From assembly GCA_035948415.1 (NCBI GenBank), contig DASZJD010000026.1:1-47149 (forward strand): a stretch of 47,149 nucleotides of DNA, read 5' to 3'. The notes under the pieces were generated by a model that worked only from the letters and a program-made list of their open reading frames with translations, had not been told where the DNA came from and ran no database searches. The DNA comes from Acidimicrobiia bacterium. Lineage in GTDB: Bacteria > Actinomycetota > Acidimicrobiia > IMCC26256 > PALSA-555. Made by a program: the position numbers and the translations under genes. Shown piece after piece: positions 35,039 through 46,047 of this stretch (its first letter is position 1; each line of letters starts with the position of its first letter).

Positions 35039-36411
35039 GTGAAGGTCCGCGCCGCGCCGCTGCTCGACCCGACGGGACCCGGGCCCGGCCGCGACGTCGA
35101 CGAGCTGCTCGCCGCCGCCGGCCTGCCGCCGCCACCCGGGTCCCACCCCGTCGCGGCGCCGACGGGAGAGCTGACCGCGTGGGCCGCGTCCGGCGGGATG
35201 GCCCTCACCGGCTGGCCCGACCAAGCCCCCCTGCCGCCGCCGGCGCCGGTGCTCGGCCGGCTCGGCGCCGTCACGGCGGCGATCGCCGCGGTCACGAGCC
35301 GGCTCGGCGATCGCGTCGACGTCGACCTGCCGGTCACCCTGTTCGGCCGGGCCGCGCTGCTCGCGGGCCGGCGAGCCGGCACCACGTCGGTCGGCGGCTC
35401 GTGTCAGCTCCTGCCCGCGGCCGACGGCTGGCTGGCCCTGAACCTGCCCCGGTGGGAGGACGCCGAGGCCGTGCCGGCGCTCGTCGGCCGGGCGGTCACC
35501 GACCCGTGGGGGCCGCTCGGCGGGTTCGCGCGCTCGCGTCCGGCGGCCGACGCGGCGGCGCGGGCCCAGGAGCTCGGCATCCCCGCGGCCGCGCTCGGCG
35601 AAGCTGGCGACGCGCGGGTCCGCGCCCGCCGCCTCGGTGCCCCCGCCGCGGTCCGGAGCCGCCCGCTCGTGGTCGACCTGTCGGCCCTGTGGGCCGGCCC
35701 GGTCGTCGCGCACGTGCTCGGCCGCGCCGGCGCGCGCGTGGTCAAGGTGGAGACGCCCGAGCGGCCGGACGGGGCCCGACGCGGGCCGCGGGCGTTCTTC
35801 GACTGGCTCCACGCCGGCCACGAGAGCGCGGCCTGGGACTTCACGACCCCGGACGGCTCGGCGCGGCTCCGAGCCCTGCTGCGTCGCGCCGACGTCGTCA
35901 TCGAGGCGTCGCGACCGCGCGCCTTGCGCCAGCTGGGCCTCGACGCCGAGGAGCTCGTCGCCGAGCGGCCCGGCCGGACGTGGCTCTCGATCACCGCCTA
36001 CGGGCGAGGCGGCCCGTGGTCGAACCGGGTCGGCTTCGGTGACGACGTCGCCGCGGCGGCGGGGCTCGTCGCCCGCGACCCGGCCGGCGTCCCGGTCTTC
36101 TGCGGCGACGCCATCGCCGACCCCGTGACCGGCCTCGTCGCGGCCCTCGCCACCCTGACGGCCGTGGCCGCGGGCGGCGGCTACCTCCTCGACGTCTCGC
36201 TCGCCGCCGCCACCGCCTTCGTCGGGCGGCCGGCCGCGCCACTGGTGCCGGAGCTGCTCCCGCTCGGTCCAGGCCGGTGGGCGGTCCGCGACGGTGCCGG
36301 CGAACAGGAGGTGCTCGCCCCGCGCCCGCCGACGCCCCTCCGCGAGGCCGAGCCCCTCGGGGCTTCGACCGCGGTCGTGCTCGGCGAGCTCGGCGACGCC
36401 GACGCGCGGCG

Positions 36412-36415
<4 letters not shown>
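35039..36415 (+). CDS. CaiB/BaiF (family III) CoA transferase with permuted segment order
   Basis: A 458-aa protein. Residues about 211-385 are the normal N-terminal part of family III CoA transferases: VVDLSALWAGPVVAHVLGRAGARVVKVE, then ADVVIEASRPRALRQLGLD, SITAYGRGGPW, and GDAIADPVTGLVAAL. Residues about 45-205 look like the C-terminal part of the same family (ALTGWPDQAPL, a VDVDLPVTLFGR helix, ADGWLALNLPRWED, AQELGIPAAAL). The order is therefore C-part then N-part. Weak internal similarity (DVDLPVTLFGR and LDVSLAAATAFVGR) supports this. The catalytic Asp could be Asp335 or Asp336. GTG 35039 starts the frame; the family moves CoA between carboxylic acids. Its TAG shares the CTAG with the convergent gene. 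Confidence 0.75.
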
Positions 36416-36914
<499 letters not shown>

Positions 36915-36918
<4 letters not shown>

Positions 36919-37781
36919 GACGCCGCCGCTTCCAGGGCGCGGGCCAGCGCGCGCGCGACGACGTGGGCGCCCACCATGCGCCGATACCGCGCCGAGGCGT
37001 GCACGTCGTCGGGCGGGTCGAGGTCGCGGACGGCGAGCTGGCCGAGCTCGGCGAGGTCGAGCTCGGCCGCGGCGCGGCCGAGCAGGCTCGCCTCGGCCTC
37101 CGGTGCTCGCAGCGGGGTGCTGGCCATCCCGAAGAGCGCCACGGCGGCGCGCTCGACCCGGCCGTCGCGATCCAGGGCCACCCCGGTGGCGGCGCCGGTC
37201 AGCGCGAAGTCGCCGTGCCGGCGCGCCACCTCCTCGACCGCGAACCCGCAGCGTCCGGGCCAGACCGGGAACCGGGCCGCGACGAGGAGCTCGTCGGGCT
37301 CGAGCGCGGTGGTCCAGTTCCCGACGAAGAACTCGGCCGCCGGCACCACGCGGGTCGCGGCGGTCGTCGCCACCTCGAGCTCGGCGTCGAGCGCCAGCGC
37401 CACCGCCGGCAGCTCGCTGGCCGGGTCGGCGTGGGCGAGCGAGCCGCCGACGGTGCCCCGGTTCCGGATCTGGAAGTGGCCGATCAGGGGCGCGGCCAGG
37501 GTGAGGAGGGGCACGTCGGCCGCCGCCTCGGCCCGCTCGAGGGTGGCCTGGCGGGTCATCGCGCCGACGACGAGCGTGCCGTCGCGCCGGCGGAGGCCGG
37601 TGAGCTCCTCGACCCGGTTCAGGTCGACGAGGTGCTCGAACCGGGCCAGGCGGAGGGCCAGCATCGGGACGAGGCTCTGCCCGCCGGCGAGGGGCTTGGC
37701 CTCGTCGCCGTGCGCCGCGAGCACGGCGACGGCGTCGGCGACGGTCTCGGGCGCGTGGTACTCGAACGGCGCAGGCTTCAC
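36915..37781 (-). CDS. Molybdenum-hydroxylase FAD-binding subunit (CoxM-type)
   Basis: A 288-aa flavoprotein subunit. AGGQSLVPMLALRLARFEHLVDLN holds the FAD pyrophosphate-binding segment (AGGQSL). TVGGSLAHADPASELPAVALAL is the second FAD motif (TVGGSLA). The C-terminal domain has the CoxM-type ALFGMASTPLRAPEAEA. It passes electrons from the iron-sulfur subunit to an acceptor. It begins 50 bases after kdpE on the same strand, so read-through from the kdp operon is possible though unrelated in function. No molybdenum subunit or molybdopterin gene lies within the window. Confidence 0.88.
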
Positions 37782-37831
37782 GGGGCCTCCTGGCGCGGGA
37801 GCCTACGGCCTGGCCCGGTCGCGCCGCCCCG

Positions 37832-38509
37832 CTACGGGACGCTGAAGCGGTAGCCCATGCCGGCCTCGGTGTGGAAGTACCGGGGCTGGGACGGCTCGGG
37901 CTCGAGCTTGCGCCGGACGTGGGCCATGAAGACGCGCAGGTAGTGGGTCTCCCGCTCGTAGCCCGGCCCCCACACCTCGCGGAGGAGCTGACGGTGCGAG
38001 AGCAGCTTGCCGGGGTTGCGGACGAGGAGCTCGACGAGGCCCCACTCGGTCGGCGTGAGCCGGACCTCGTCGCTGCCGCGGACGACGCGCTTCGTCGCCA
38101 GGTCGATCGTGAAGTCCGGCGTCTCGATGACGGCATCTTCCTCCGCCGGCGCGGCACGGCGCAGCGCCGCCCGCAGCCGAGCCAGGAACTCGTCCATGCC
38201 GAAGGGCTTCGTGACGTAGTCGTCGGCGCCGGCGTCGAGGGCTGCGACCTTGTCCGGCTCGGTGTCGCGTGCCGACAGCACGACGATCGGGACCCGGCTC
38301 CACCCGCGGAGGCCGGCGATGACGTCGACGCCGCGGATGTCCGGCAGCCCGAGGTCGAGCACGACCACGTCGGGGTGGTGGCGCGCGGCGAGATCGAGGG
38401 CCTGCTCGCCGTCGGCGGCGAGGTCGACGTCGTAGCCGCGGACCCGCAGGTTGATCCCGAGGGTGCGTCGGATCTCGGGCTCGTCGTCGACGACGAGGAC
38501 GCGGCTCAC
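37832..38509 (-). CDS. kdpE: Response regulator KdpE
   Basis: A 225-aa OmpR-family regulator. The receiver domain has Asp8/Asp9, phosphoacceptor Asp52 in VVVLDLGLPD and Lys101 in YVTKPFG. The C-terminal winged helix (about 130-225) has the recognition region HYLRVFMAHVRRKLE. GTG 38509 overlaps the kdpD stop by four bases (GTGA), so sensor and regulator are translated together. It is expected to bind upstream of the operon, where CTTAGCG repeats are seen at 45910-45979. Confidence 0.92.
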   Translation of the reverse strand: MSRVLVVDDEPEIRRTLGINLRVRGYDVDLAADGEQALDLAARHHPDVVVLDLGLPDIRGVDVIAGLRGWSRVPIVVLSARDTEPDKVAALDAGADDYVTKPFGMDEFLARLRAALRRAAPAEEDAVIETPDFTIDLATKRVVRGSDEVRLTPTEWGLVELLVRNPGKLLSHRQLLREVWGPGYERETHYLRVFMAHVRRKLEPEPSQPRYFHTEAGMGYRFSVP

Positions 38510-41010
38510 GTCTCCGCCCGCGGCACCGACATGACCATGGTGAGGCCGCCGCCGGGGGTGTCCTCGACCGAGAGGTCGCCGCCCATCGCCTCGACGAAGC
38601 CGCGCGCGACGGCGAGGCCGAGACCCACGCCGGTGGAGTTCGAGCGGTCGCCGAGCCGCTGGAAGGGCCGGAAGATCGTCTCGCGCTGCTCGGCGGTGAC
38701 GCCGGGCCCGGCGTCGATGATCCGGAGGTCGACGTTGGTCCCGAAGCAGCCGGCCTCCACCCGCACCCGCTGGTCGGGCGGCGACCACTGCACGGCGTTC
38801 TCCAGCACGTTGGCGATGGCGCGCTCGAGCAGGCTGGCGTCGGCGTGGACGCGCGGCAGCGTCTCGGGCAGGTCGAGGGCGACCCGCCTGGCGCCGTCGG
38901 GGAGCTCGGCGACGACCTGGGGCACCACCTCCTCGAGCCCCACGTCGCGCAGCACGGGCTCGAGGGTGCCGGCCTGGAGCCGACCCATGTCGAGCAGGTT
39001 GTTGATGAGGGACGTCAGGCGGTCGGCGCCCCGGTCGACGGCCTCGAGCAGGTCGCGCTGCGCGTCCGGCGGCCAGTCGACGTCCTGCTGAAGCAGGCTC
39101 GTCACCGACGCTTTGATCGACGCCAGCGGGGTGCGCAGGTCGTGCGACACCGCCGCGAGGAGGGCGGTGCGCAGCTGGTTGGCCTCGGCGAGCCCGGTGG
39201 CCAGGGCGGCCTCGGCTCGGAGCTGCCGGGATTCGAGGGCCAGCGACAGCTGGGCGGTGAACGCCTCGAGGAGCCCGAGGTCCTCGGGGTCGACGTCCGG
39301 CCCGACCAGCACCAGCTGCTCGTCGTCGTCGAGGGGCACGCTGAGGTCGGCGTCCTCGGGACGCTCAGGGACGGGCTCCCCGACCGAGGTCTCCACCCGC
39401 CAGTGCTCGCCCTCCCGGCGCAGCACCGCCGCCGCGGTGATGCCGAAGGTGTCGCGCAGCCGGGTCATGAGCACGGCGAGGGGGTCGTCGGCGCCGATGA
39501 CGGAGCCGCTGAGACGGGCCAAGGTCCGCGCCTCGGCCTTGGCGTGCGCGGCCTCGGCGGCGCGCCGAGCGGTCAGGGCGACGAAGCCGCTCACGGTGAG
39601 CCCGACCGCGAGCAGCGCGATCAAGGCGATGACGTTGGCCGAGCTGCCGATCGCGAGCTGGTGGACGGGCGAGATGAAGAAGTAGTCGGCCAGCAAGAAG
39701 GCGGCGACGCTCGTGGCGACGCCGGGCCGCAGGCCGCCGACGCCGGCCGCGGCGACGACGAGGAGGACGTAGACGAGCAGCGCCGCGGGCAGCGTGAACG
39801 TGCCCCGCGCCGACGTCATGATCAGCGTCGACGCCGGCAGGCTGACCGCGGCGAGCGCCCACGCCGCCAGCTCCCGGCGTCGGGAGGGGCCACGGGGCGG
39901 CCGGGGGACGATGACCGGCGGCAGGCCCGGCTCGGGGGCGTCGCCCGAGATCACGTGGACGTCGATCGTGTCCGTCTGGCGGATGACCCGGGCGACGACC
40001 GAGCCTCGGACCAGCTCGCTCCAGCGGGAGCGTCGGGAGGCTCCGATCACGAGCTGGGTGGCGTGCTCGGCCTTCGCGAACTCGACGAGGGCTCGCCCGA
40101 CGTCGTCGCCGGCGACCTCGTGGTAGGTGCCGCCGAGGGCCTCGAGGAGCCCCCGGTGCTCGGCGAGGCGGACGTCGTCCCGCCGCTCGGCGAGCCCGCT
40201 GGTGTTCCGGATGTGGACGCCGACGAGGTCGCCGCGGGTTCGCTGGGCCATGCGGGCGGCCCGGCGGATCAAGACGTCGCCGTGCAGAGCGCCGGTGAGC
40301 GCGACCACGACCCGCTCGCGCGTCTCCCACGAGGCGTCGATCCCGTGGTCCTCCATGTACTGCTGGAGGGACTCGTCGACCCGGTCCGCGACCCACAGGA
40401 GGGCCAGCTCGCGCAGGGCGGCGAGGTTCCCGGGGCGGAAGTAGTTGGCGAGCGCGGCGTCGACCCGCTCGGAGGGATAGATGTTGCCGTGCGCCATCCG
40501 CCGTCGGAGCGCCTCCGGCGTCATATCGACGAGCTCGACCTGCTCGGCGGCGCGCACCTTGGCGTCGGGGATCGTCTCGTGCTGCTTGACCCCGGTGATG
40601 CGCTCGACGAGGTCGTTCACCGACTCCAGGTGCTGGATGTTCAGCGTCGAGATCACGTCGATTCCGGCGTCGAGGATCTCGTCGACGTCCTTCCATCGCT
40701 TCTCGTTGCGCGAGCCGGGGACGTTGGTGTGCGCGAGCTCGTCCACGAGGACCTGCGCCGGCTTGCGGGCGATGATGGCGTCGACGTCCATCTCCTCGAA
40801 CTCGCGGTCGCGGTAATGGACGGCCTGCCGCGGGACGACCTCGAGGTCCCCGACCTGGGCGGCCGTGTTGGCGCGGCCGTGGGTCTCGACGAACCCCACG
40901 ACGACGTCGGTGCCGCGGCTGTGGCGGCGGCGACCCTCGTTGAGCATGGCGTAGGTCTTGCCGACGCCGGGCGCGGCGCCCAGGTAGATGCGGAGTCGGC
41001 CGCGGGCCAT
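38506..41010 (-). CDS. kdpD: Potassium/osmosensor histidine kinase KdpD
   Basis: An 834-aa sensor kinase. The N-terminal KdpD domain has Walker A GAAPGVGKTY and VLVDELAHTNVPGSRN. A USP-like domain follows (about 248-365, with VVVALTG and LVIGASRRSRW). Four membrane helices (about 380-490) precede a GAF-like region. The HisKA domain has phosphoacceptor His623 (AVSHDLRTPL), and the ATPase has ENAVQWSP, DAGPGV and GVGLGLAV. Length is close to the usual 890. Ten bases separate it from kdpC. It senses low K+ or ionic stress and phosphorylates KdpE. Confidence 0.93.
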   Translation of the reverse strand: MARGRLRIYLGAAPGVGKTYAMLNEGRRRHSRGTDVVVGFVETHGRANTAAQVGDLEVVPRQAVHYRDREFEEMDVDAIIARKPAQVLVDELAHTNVPGSRNEKRWKDVDEILDAGIDVISTLNIQHLESVNDLVERITGVKQHETIPDAKVRAAEQVELVDMTPEALRRRMAHGNIYPSERVDAALANYFRPGNLAALRELALLWVADRVDESLQQYMEDHGIDASWETRERVVVALTGALHGDVLIRRAARMAQRTRGDLVGVHIRNTSGLAERRDDVRLAEHRGLLEALGGTYHEVAGDDVGRALVEFAKAEHATQLVIGASRRSRWSELVRGSVVARVIRQTDTIDVHVISGDAPEPGLPPVIVPRPPRGPSRRRELAAWALAAVSLPASTLIMTSARGTFTLPAALLVYVLLVVAAAGVGGLRPGVATSVAAFLLADYFFISPVHQLAIGSSANVIALIALLAVGLTVSGFVALTARRAAEAAHAKAEARTLARLSGSVIGADDPLAVLMTRLRDTFGITAAAVLRREGEHWRVETSVGEPVPERPEDADLSVPLDDDEQLVLVGPDVDPEDLGLLEAFTAQLSLALESRQLRAEAALATGLAEANQLRTALLAAVSHDLRTPLASIKASVTSLLQQDVDWPPDAQRDLLEAVDRGADRLTSLINNLLDMGRLQAGTLEPVLRDVGLEEVVPQVVAELPDGARRVALDLPETLPRVHADASLLERAIANVLENAVQWSPPDQRVRVEAGCFGTNVDLRIIDAGPGVTAEQRETIFRPFQRLGDRSNSTGVGLGLAVARGFVEAMGGDLSVEDTPGGGLTMVMSVPRAET

Positions 41011-41020
41011 CGCCGCGCCG

Positions 41021-41815
41021 CTACCGGCCGAGGCGGTCGAGGGCCAGGTTCAGCGACAGGACGTTCACGGTCGTCTCGCCGAGGACGCCGGCGGTGCGGC
41101 TCGACTGGTGCGCCTCCACGAGCTGCAGCACCACCGCCGCCGGGAGATGCCGGGCCGCGGCGACCCGCGGCGCCTGCAGCCGCGCGTTCGCCACCGAGAT
41201 GTCCGGATCGAGGCCCGACGCCGACGCCGTCACGGCGTCGACCGGCACCGGGGCGCCCGCGGGGAGGCGGTTGAACGCTCGGTAGGCGAGGACCCGCTCC
41301 GGGACCGTGTCCGGGTCACAGACGAAGGACCCGTCCGGGCTCCGGGCGTACCGCTGCCCCGCCGACGGCTTCGTGACCGGATGGCCCTGCGGGTCGGTGG
41401 GGACGCAGGCGGGGTCGGCCGCGGTCGCGAACGGGTTGGCGCTCGACGGGTTGCCGCGGCGGTCCACGGTGTTGAGCCGGGGGACGAAGCCGATCAGGAG
41501 CGGGTTCGTCGGACCGAGGTTCGACGCCCCGCTCAGCGTCGGGTCGTACCCAGCCGTCGTCTTCGCGGCGGCGCCCGAGGCCGCCGAGGGACGGGACTGG
41601 AAGTACTGCGGCAACGGGTTGCCTTCCGCGTCCGTGAAGCTCTGGCCGATCAGGTGGGAACCGACGACCTGGCCGCCGCGCCGGACCAGCGAGCCGTTGG
41701 CCTTGTCCCGGATCCCGACCTGCGCGATCCCGGTGACGACCAGAGGATACGCGACGCCGGTCAGGGCCGTGAACACGACCATCGCCAACAACGCAGGCAG
41801 CAGCTGTCGCCGCAT
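41021..41815 (-). CDS. kdpC: K+-transporting ATPase subunit KdpC, with large insertion
   Basis: A 264-aa assembly and stabilising subunit of the KdpFABC pump. One transmembrane helix (about 7-30) is followed by the family landmarks [45 protein letters not shown] and [16 protein letters not shown]. Most family members have about 190-200 residues. The extra length lies between about 108 and 180, a Pro/Asp-rich stretch with two Cys that could form a disulfide outside the membrane. ATG 41815 directly follows the kdpB stop codon. Confidence 0.92.
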   Translation of the reverse strand: MRRQLLPALLAMVVFTALTGVAYPLVVTGIAQVGIRDKANGSLVRRGGQVVGSHLIGQSFTDAEGNPLPQYFQSRPSAASGAAAKTTAGYDPTLSGASNLGPTNPLLIGFVPRLNTVDRRGNPSSANPFATAADPACVPTDPQGHPVTKPSAGQRYARSPDGSFVCDPDTVPERVLAYRAFNRLPAGAPVPVDAVTASASGLDPDISVANARLQAPRVAAARHLPAAVVLQLVEAHQSSRTAGVLGETTVNVLSLNLALDRLGR

Positions 41816-43879
41816 CTACTTGACCCCCAAGGCCGTGATCAAGAGGTCGATGAGCTTGATGCCGATGAACGGCGCGACGACGCCGCCCAACCCGTAGATG
41901 AAGAGGTTCCGTCGCAGGAGCTGGGTCGCGGCCTTCGGCACGAACTTCACGCCGCACAGCGCCAGCGGGATGAGGGCGACGATGATGAGCGCGTTGAAGA
42001 TGACCGCCGACAGCACCGCCGAGCGTGGGGTCGCCAGACTCATGACGTTGAGGTCGTTGAGCACCTTGACGGTGGCGAACCCGGCGAACATGGCCGGGAT
42101 GATCGCGAAGTACTTGGCGACGTCGTTGGCGATCGAGAACGTGGTGAGCGAGCCGCGCGTGATCAGCAGCTGCTTGCCGATCTCGACGATGTCGATGAGC
42201 TTCGTGGGGTCCGAATCGAGGTCGACCATGTTGCCGGCCTCCTTGGCGGCCTGCGTGCCGGTGTTCATCGCCACGCCCACGTCGGCCTGCGCCAGCGCGG
42301 GCGCGTCGTTCGTGCCGTCGCCGGTCATCGCGACGAGCCGTCCGCCCCGCTGCTCGCGCTTGATGAGCTGCATCTTGTCCTCGGGTGTCGCCTCGGCGAG
42401 GAACTCGTCGACGCCCGCTTCCTTCGCGATGACCGCGGCCGTGCGCGGGTTGTCACCGGTGATCATCACGGTGGAGATGCCCATGCGACGCAGGTCCGCG
42501 AAGCGCTGGGAGATGCCGGGCTTCACGATGTCCTTGAGGTAGATCACGCCCAGGGCTCGCGCGTGCGCCGGCGCGCTCCCATCGCCGCTCTCGGCCACGA
42601 CGAGCGGCGTCCCGCCTTGGCCCGCGATCGAGTCGACGGTGGTGGCGACCTGCGACGGGAACGACCCGCCCTGCTCCTCGACCCAGCGTCGCACCGCGTC
42701 GGCCGCCCCCTTCCGCACCGACCGGCCCTCGAGGTCGACGCCGCTCATGCGGGTCTGGGCCGTGAAGGGCACGAGGTCCGCGCCGGTGAGCTCGCGTTCG
42801 CGCAGCCCGTAGCGCTCCTTCGCCAGCACCACGATCGAGCGTCCCTCGGGCGTCTCATCGGCGAGCGACGAGAGCTGCGCGGCGTCGGCGAGCTCGGCCT
42901 CGGCGACCCCCTCGGCGGGGAAGAAGGCGTCGGCAGCGCGGTTGCCGAAGGTGATGGTGCCGGTCTTGTCGAGGAGCAACGTCGCGCAGTCCCCGGCCGC
43001 CTCCACGGCCCGGCCGGACATCGCCAGCACGTTGCGGCGGACGAGGCGGTCCATGCCGGCGATGCCGATCGCCGAGAGCAGCCCACCGATCGTCGTGGGG
43101 ATCAGGCACACGAGCAGCGCCACCAAGATCACGATGCTCTGCTCGGCCTTCGAGTAGATCGCGAAGGGCTGCAAGGTCACGGTCGCCAGCAGGAAGATGA
43201 TGGTGAGGACGGCGAGCAGGATGTTGAGGGCGATCTCGTTCGGCGTCTTCTGGCGCTGCGATCCCTCGACGAGCGCGATCATGCGGTCGAGGAAGGTCTC
43301 GCCGGGCCGGGCCGTGATCCGGACCACGATCTGGTCCGAGAGGACGCGAGTGCCGCCGGTCACGGCCGAGCGGTCCCCACCCGATTCGCGGATGACCGGC
43401 GCCGATTCGCCGGTGATCGCCGATTCGTCGACGCTGGCGATGCCCTCGATGACCTCGCCGTCGCTGGGGATCATCTCTCCCGCCGACACGACGCACTCGT
43501 CATCGACGGTCAGCTCGGTGCTGGGGACGTCCTCGAGCGTCCCGTCGGCGCGCCGCCGGTGGGCGACGGTCTCCGAGCGTGTCCGCCGCAACGTGTCGGC
43601 CTGCGCCTTGCCCCGGCCCTCGGCGACCGCCTCGGCGAAGTTGGCGAAGAGGACGGTGAACCACAGGAACAGCGCCACCAGGCCGGCGAAGACGCTGAGG
43701 TGCGCGCTCGACGTGGGCAGGTCCCGGAAGAAGAGGACCGTGACCAGCACGCTGCCGACCCCGACGACGAACATGACCGGGTTCCGCGCCAGCGTGCGGG
43801 GGTTCAGCTTGATGAAGCTGTCCACGACGGCACGGCCGACGATCTGCCGGTCGAACAGCGAGCGGGACTCCACGGGCAT
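41816..43879 (-). CDS. kdpB: K+-transporting P-type ATPase subunit KdpB
   Basis: A 687-aa P-type ATPase that powers K+ uptake. The actuator motif is TGES at 156-159. Phosphorylation Asp304 is in LLLDKTGT. The nucleotide domain is present, and the hinge region [18 protein letters not shown] follows. About seven membrane helices are seen at the usual positions. The Ser in TGES is also the known inhibitory phosphorylation site in E. coli KdpB. ATG 43879 has a GGAG site 14 bases after the kdpA stop. Confidence 0.95.
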   Translation of the reverse strand: MPVESRSLFDRQIVGRAVVDSFIKLNPRTLARNPVMFVVGVGSVLVTVLFFRDLPTSSAHLSVFAGLVALFLWFTVLFANFAEAVAEGRGKAQADTLRRTRSETVAHRRRADGTLEDVPSTELTVDDECVVSAGEMIPSDGEVIEGIASVDESAITGESAPVIRESGGDRSAVTGGTRVLSDQIVVRITARPGETFLDRMIALVEGSQRQKTPNEIALNILLAVLTIIFLLATVTLQPFAIYSKAEQSIVILVALLVCLIPTTIGGLLSAIGIAGMDRLVRRNVLAMSGRAVEAAGDCATLLLDKTGTITFGNRAADAFFPAEGVAEAELADAAQLSSLADETPEGRSIVVLAKERYGLRERELTGADLVPFTAQTRMSGVDLEGRSVRKGAADAVRRWVEEQGGSFPSQVATTVDSIAGQGGTPLVVAESGDGSAPAHARALGVIYLKDIVKPGISQRFADLRRMGISTVMITGDNPRTAAVIAKEAGVDEFLAEATPEDKMQLIKREQRGGRLVAMTGDGTNDAPALAQADVGVAMNTGTQAAKEAGNMVDLDSDPTKLIDIVEIGKQLLITRGSLTTFSIANDVAKYFAIIPAMFAGFATVKVLNDLNVMSLATPRSAVLSAVIFNALIIVALIPLALCGVKFVPKAATQLLRRNLFIYGLGGVVAPFIGIKLIDLLITALGVK

Positions 43880-43893
43880 GGCGGCGGTGACTC

Positions 43894-45606
43894 CTAGACC
43901 TTCAGCGCTTCGACGAGGGGGCCGAGCGCCAGCACGGGCAGGAAGGTGAGCGCGCCGACGATCACGATCACGCCGATCACCAACACCACGAACAGCGGCG
44001 TGTGGGTCGGGAAGGTCCCCGCCGACGGCGGGACCGGCCGCTTGCGCACGAGGGAGCCGGCGAGGGCGAGGGTCGGGATGATGAGGAAGAAGCGGCCGAC
44101 CAGCATGGCGACCGCCAGCGCGGAGTTCAGGAACGAGGTGTTGGCGTTGAGGCCGGCGAAGGCCGAGCCGTTGTTGTTCGCGGCGGAGGTGAACGCGTAG
44201 ACGAGCTCGGTGAATCCGTGGGCACCTGGATTCAGGATCGAGGTGTTCTTGACCGAGTTCACGAACACCGCGATGGCGACGCCACCAAGCAGCACGAGCG
44301 GCATGGCCAGGATGTAAAGGGCGACGAGCTTCACCTCGGACGCCTGGATCTTCTTCCCGAGGTACTCGGGTGTTCGCCCGACCATGAGCCCGGCGATGAA
44401 CACCGAGAGGATCGCGAACACGAGCAGCCCGTTGAGGCCGACGCCCACCCCACCGGGGCTGACCTCGCCCAGCTTCATGTGGGCCAGCACGAGGAAGCCG
44501 CCGGTCGGCGTGTAGCTGTCGTGCATCGAGTTCACGGAGCCGTTCGAGGTGCCGGTCGCCGACGCCCCCCAGAGGGCCGACGCGCTGGGCCCGAACCGCG
44601 ACTCCTTGCCCTCCATGTTCCCGCCCGGCTGGGCCGAGGTGGCGACCTCCGTGGCTCCCCGTGCCGACAGGCGCGGGTTGCCCGAGGTCTCGGCCTGCAT
44701 CGTCCCGATCGACACGCCGAGCCAGATCACGAACATGATCGCGAAGACCGCGTAGCCCTGGCGTCGGTCCTTCACCATGCGCCCGAAGGTGAACGCCAGC
44801 GCGAAGGGGATGATGAGGATCGCGTACAGCTCGAGGAAGTCGCTCAGTTTCGTCGGGTTCGAGAACGGGTGCGCGGAGTTGACGTTGAAGAAGTCACCCC
44901 CGTTCGATCCGAGCTGCTTGATCGACTCCATGCTGGCGTTCGGCCCGCCCGGGATCCGCTGGGTCGCACCGGCGACGGTGTGCGCGGTCGTGAACCCGTG
45001 GGTGTTCTGGATGACGCCCTGGGTCACGAGCACGACCGCGAACACGAAGGAGATCGGGAGCAGCACCCGGATCGTGGTGCGGATCAGGTCGACCCAGAAG
45101 TTGCCGACTGTCCGCTGCGCCGTTCGCGACAGGCCCCGCAGCAGCGCGGCCATCACGGCCATGCCGGCGGCGGCGGACACGAACTGCTGCACGGTCAGGC
45201 CCACCATCTGGGTGAGGTGGCTCAGCGTCGATTCGCCGCCGTAGGCCTGCCAGTTCGTGTTCGTCAAGAAGCTGACCGCGGTGTTCATCGACAGCGCCGG
45301 CGCGACCGCGGCCACGTTCGTCGGGTTGAAGGGCAGGCTCGACTGCACCCGCTGGAGCACGTAGAGGATGAAGAACCCGACGACGCTGAACGCGAGCAGC
45401 GACAGCGTGTAGACGGTCCAGTGCTGCTCGCGCTCCGGGTCGATCCGACAGACCCGGTAGATGAGCCGTTCGACGGGTCGCGCCAGCCGGTCGCCCACCA
45501 TGGGGCCGCCCTCGTACACGCGGGCGATGTAGAAGCCGAGCGGCGGCGCCGTCACCAGGAGGAGCACGACGAGCGCGGCGAGCTGCCCCCACCCGGCGGC
45601 GGTCAC
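43894..45606 (-). CDS. kdpA: K+-transporting ATPase channel-like subunit KdpA
   Basis: A 570-aa membrane protein that selects K+. Four pore-loop repeats are recognisable, for example [11 protein letters not shown] (115-125), GSNGGDFFN (233-241), [10 protein letters not shown] with [11 protein letters not shown], and [13 protein letters not shown]. Ten or so transmembrane helices match the family and the length is normal. GTG 45606 overlaps the kdpF stop by one base (TAGTG). A longer in-frame ATG upstream would run through kdpF and is rejected. Confidence 0.95.
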   Translation of the reverse strand: MTAAGWGQLAALVVLLLVTAPPLGFYIARVYEGGPMVGDRLARPVERLIYRVCRIDPEREQHWTVYTLSLLAFSVVGFFILYVLQRVQSSLPFNPTNVAAVAPALSMNTAVSFLTNTNWQAYGGESTLSHLTQMVGLTVQQFVSAAAGMAVMAALLRGLSRTAQRTVGNFWVDLIRTTIRVLLPISFVFAVVLVTQGVIQNTHGFTTAHTVAGATQRIPGGPNASMESIKQLGSNGGDFFNVNSAHPFSNPTKLSDFLELYAILIIPFALAFTFGRMVKDRRQGYAVFAIMFVIWLGVSIGTMQAETSGNPRLSARGATEVATSAQPGGNMEGKESRFGPSASALWGASATGTSNGSVNSMHDSYTPTGGFLVLAHMKLGEVSPGGVGVGLNGLLVFAILSVFIAGLMVGRTPEYLGKKIQASEVKLVALYILAMPLVLLGGVAIAVFVNSVKNTSILNPGAHGFTELVYAFTSAANNNGSAFAGLNANTSFLNSALAVAMLVGRFFLIIPTLALAGSLVRKRPVPPSAGTFPTHTPLFVVLVIGVIVIVGALTFLPVLALGPLVEALKV

Positions 45607-45695
45607 TAGAAGCGCTCCGGGAAGAGCAACGCCGCGAACAGGTAGGCCGCCAGCAGGACGGCGAGCACTAGCCCGGCGATGTTGTCGCCCGTCAT
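45606..45695 (-). CDS. kdpF: KdpF, small stabilising subunit
   Basis: A 29-residue peptide with one hydrophobic helix ([21 protein letters not shown]) ending PERF, characteristic of KdpF, which stabilises the KdpABC complex in the membrane. ATG 45695 overlaps the TGA of the preceding small ORF (TGATG), and its TAG overlaps the kdpA GTG, so all three are coupled. It is easily missed because of its size. Confidence 0.9.
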   Translation of the reverse strand: MTGDNIAGLVLAVLLAAYLFAALLFPERF

Positions 45696-45844
45696 CAGCG
45701 GGCGGGCTCGGCGTCGCCGGCGCCGTCCTCCTCGGCCACGGGTAGGTCGCGGTCCGCGCCGACGATCCGGTCACAGGCCCGCACGTAGGCGAGGCACAGG
45801 CCGAAGAACCCGACGACGAAGAGCGCCACGAACACATCCGCCAT
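45695..45844 (-). CDS. Small single-pass membrane protein heading the kdp operon
   Basis: A 49-aa protein. ATG 45844 has a GGAG site eight bases upstream. One transmembrane helix spans about 4-21 ([18 protein letters not shown]), followed by [12 protein letters not shown] and an acidic, Ala/Gly-rich C-terminus. Its TGA overlaps the kdpF ATG. Position and coupling suggest an accessory of the Kdp pump. Similar small ORFs ahead of kdpF occur in other actinobacteria as far as I recall, but I know of no assigned function. It is not KdpF itself, which follows it. Confidence 0.8.
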   Translation of the reverse strand: MADVFVALFVVGFFGLCLAYVRACDRIVGADRDLPVAEEDGAGDAEPAR

Positions 45845-45909
45845 CTCTTGCTCCGTTCGTCAGATGGGCGAGGCCTCGGAGATGGTGCCCGATCCTGCCC
45901 GGCCCGTGT

Positions 45910-45979
45910 CTTAGCGCCCCCGATGCTCGCCATCTCGCCGCTTTACGGGTCCTTAGCGCCGCCGCCGGATCTCTTAGCG
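45910..45979 (-). promoter_or_regulatory. Three CTTAGCG direct repeats upstream of kdp, candidate KdpE sites
   Basis: CTTAGCG occurs at 45910, 45952 and 45973, so the steps are 42 and 21 bp (four and two helical turns), placing all copies on one DNA face. A degenerate copy CTTTACG at 45941 lies 11 bp before the second. OmpR-family regulators such as KdpE bind tandem repeats at about 10-11 bp. They lie about 66-135 bases upstream of the first kdp ORF, a usual place for activator sites. Confidence 0.5.
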
Positions 45980-46047
45980 GCGCCGCAACGCCACGCGCGC
46001 CGAGCGCGCCGCCGACACAACCCGGCCCGCGACCCTCGGGCCTTTGG

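Noticed and set aside
32584-35385. Long minus-strand open frame extending livF to over 1200 residues
   Set aside because: The extension is antisense to the GGDEF-EAL gene and has repetitive charged composition; the family N-terminus begins at GTG 32583.
40988-43897. Very long plus-strand open frames opposite kdpB/kdpC, kdpD (38845-41274) and the penicillin-binding protein (23321-25510)
   Set aside because: High-GC antisense frames; the opposite strand encodes well-recognised families with all motifs.
45995-46009. Rho-independent terminator between kdp and thi
   Set aside because: Both neighbouring operons start here and diverge, so nothing needs ending. The GCGCGC-CGA-GCGCGC stem has a 3-base loop and no T-tract.
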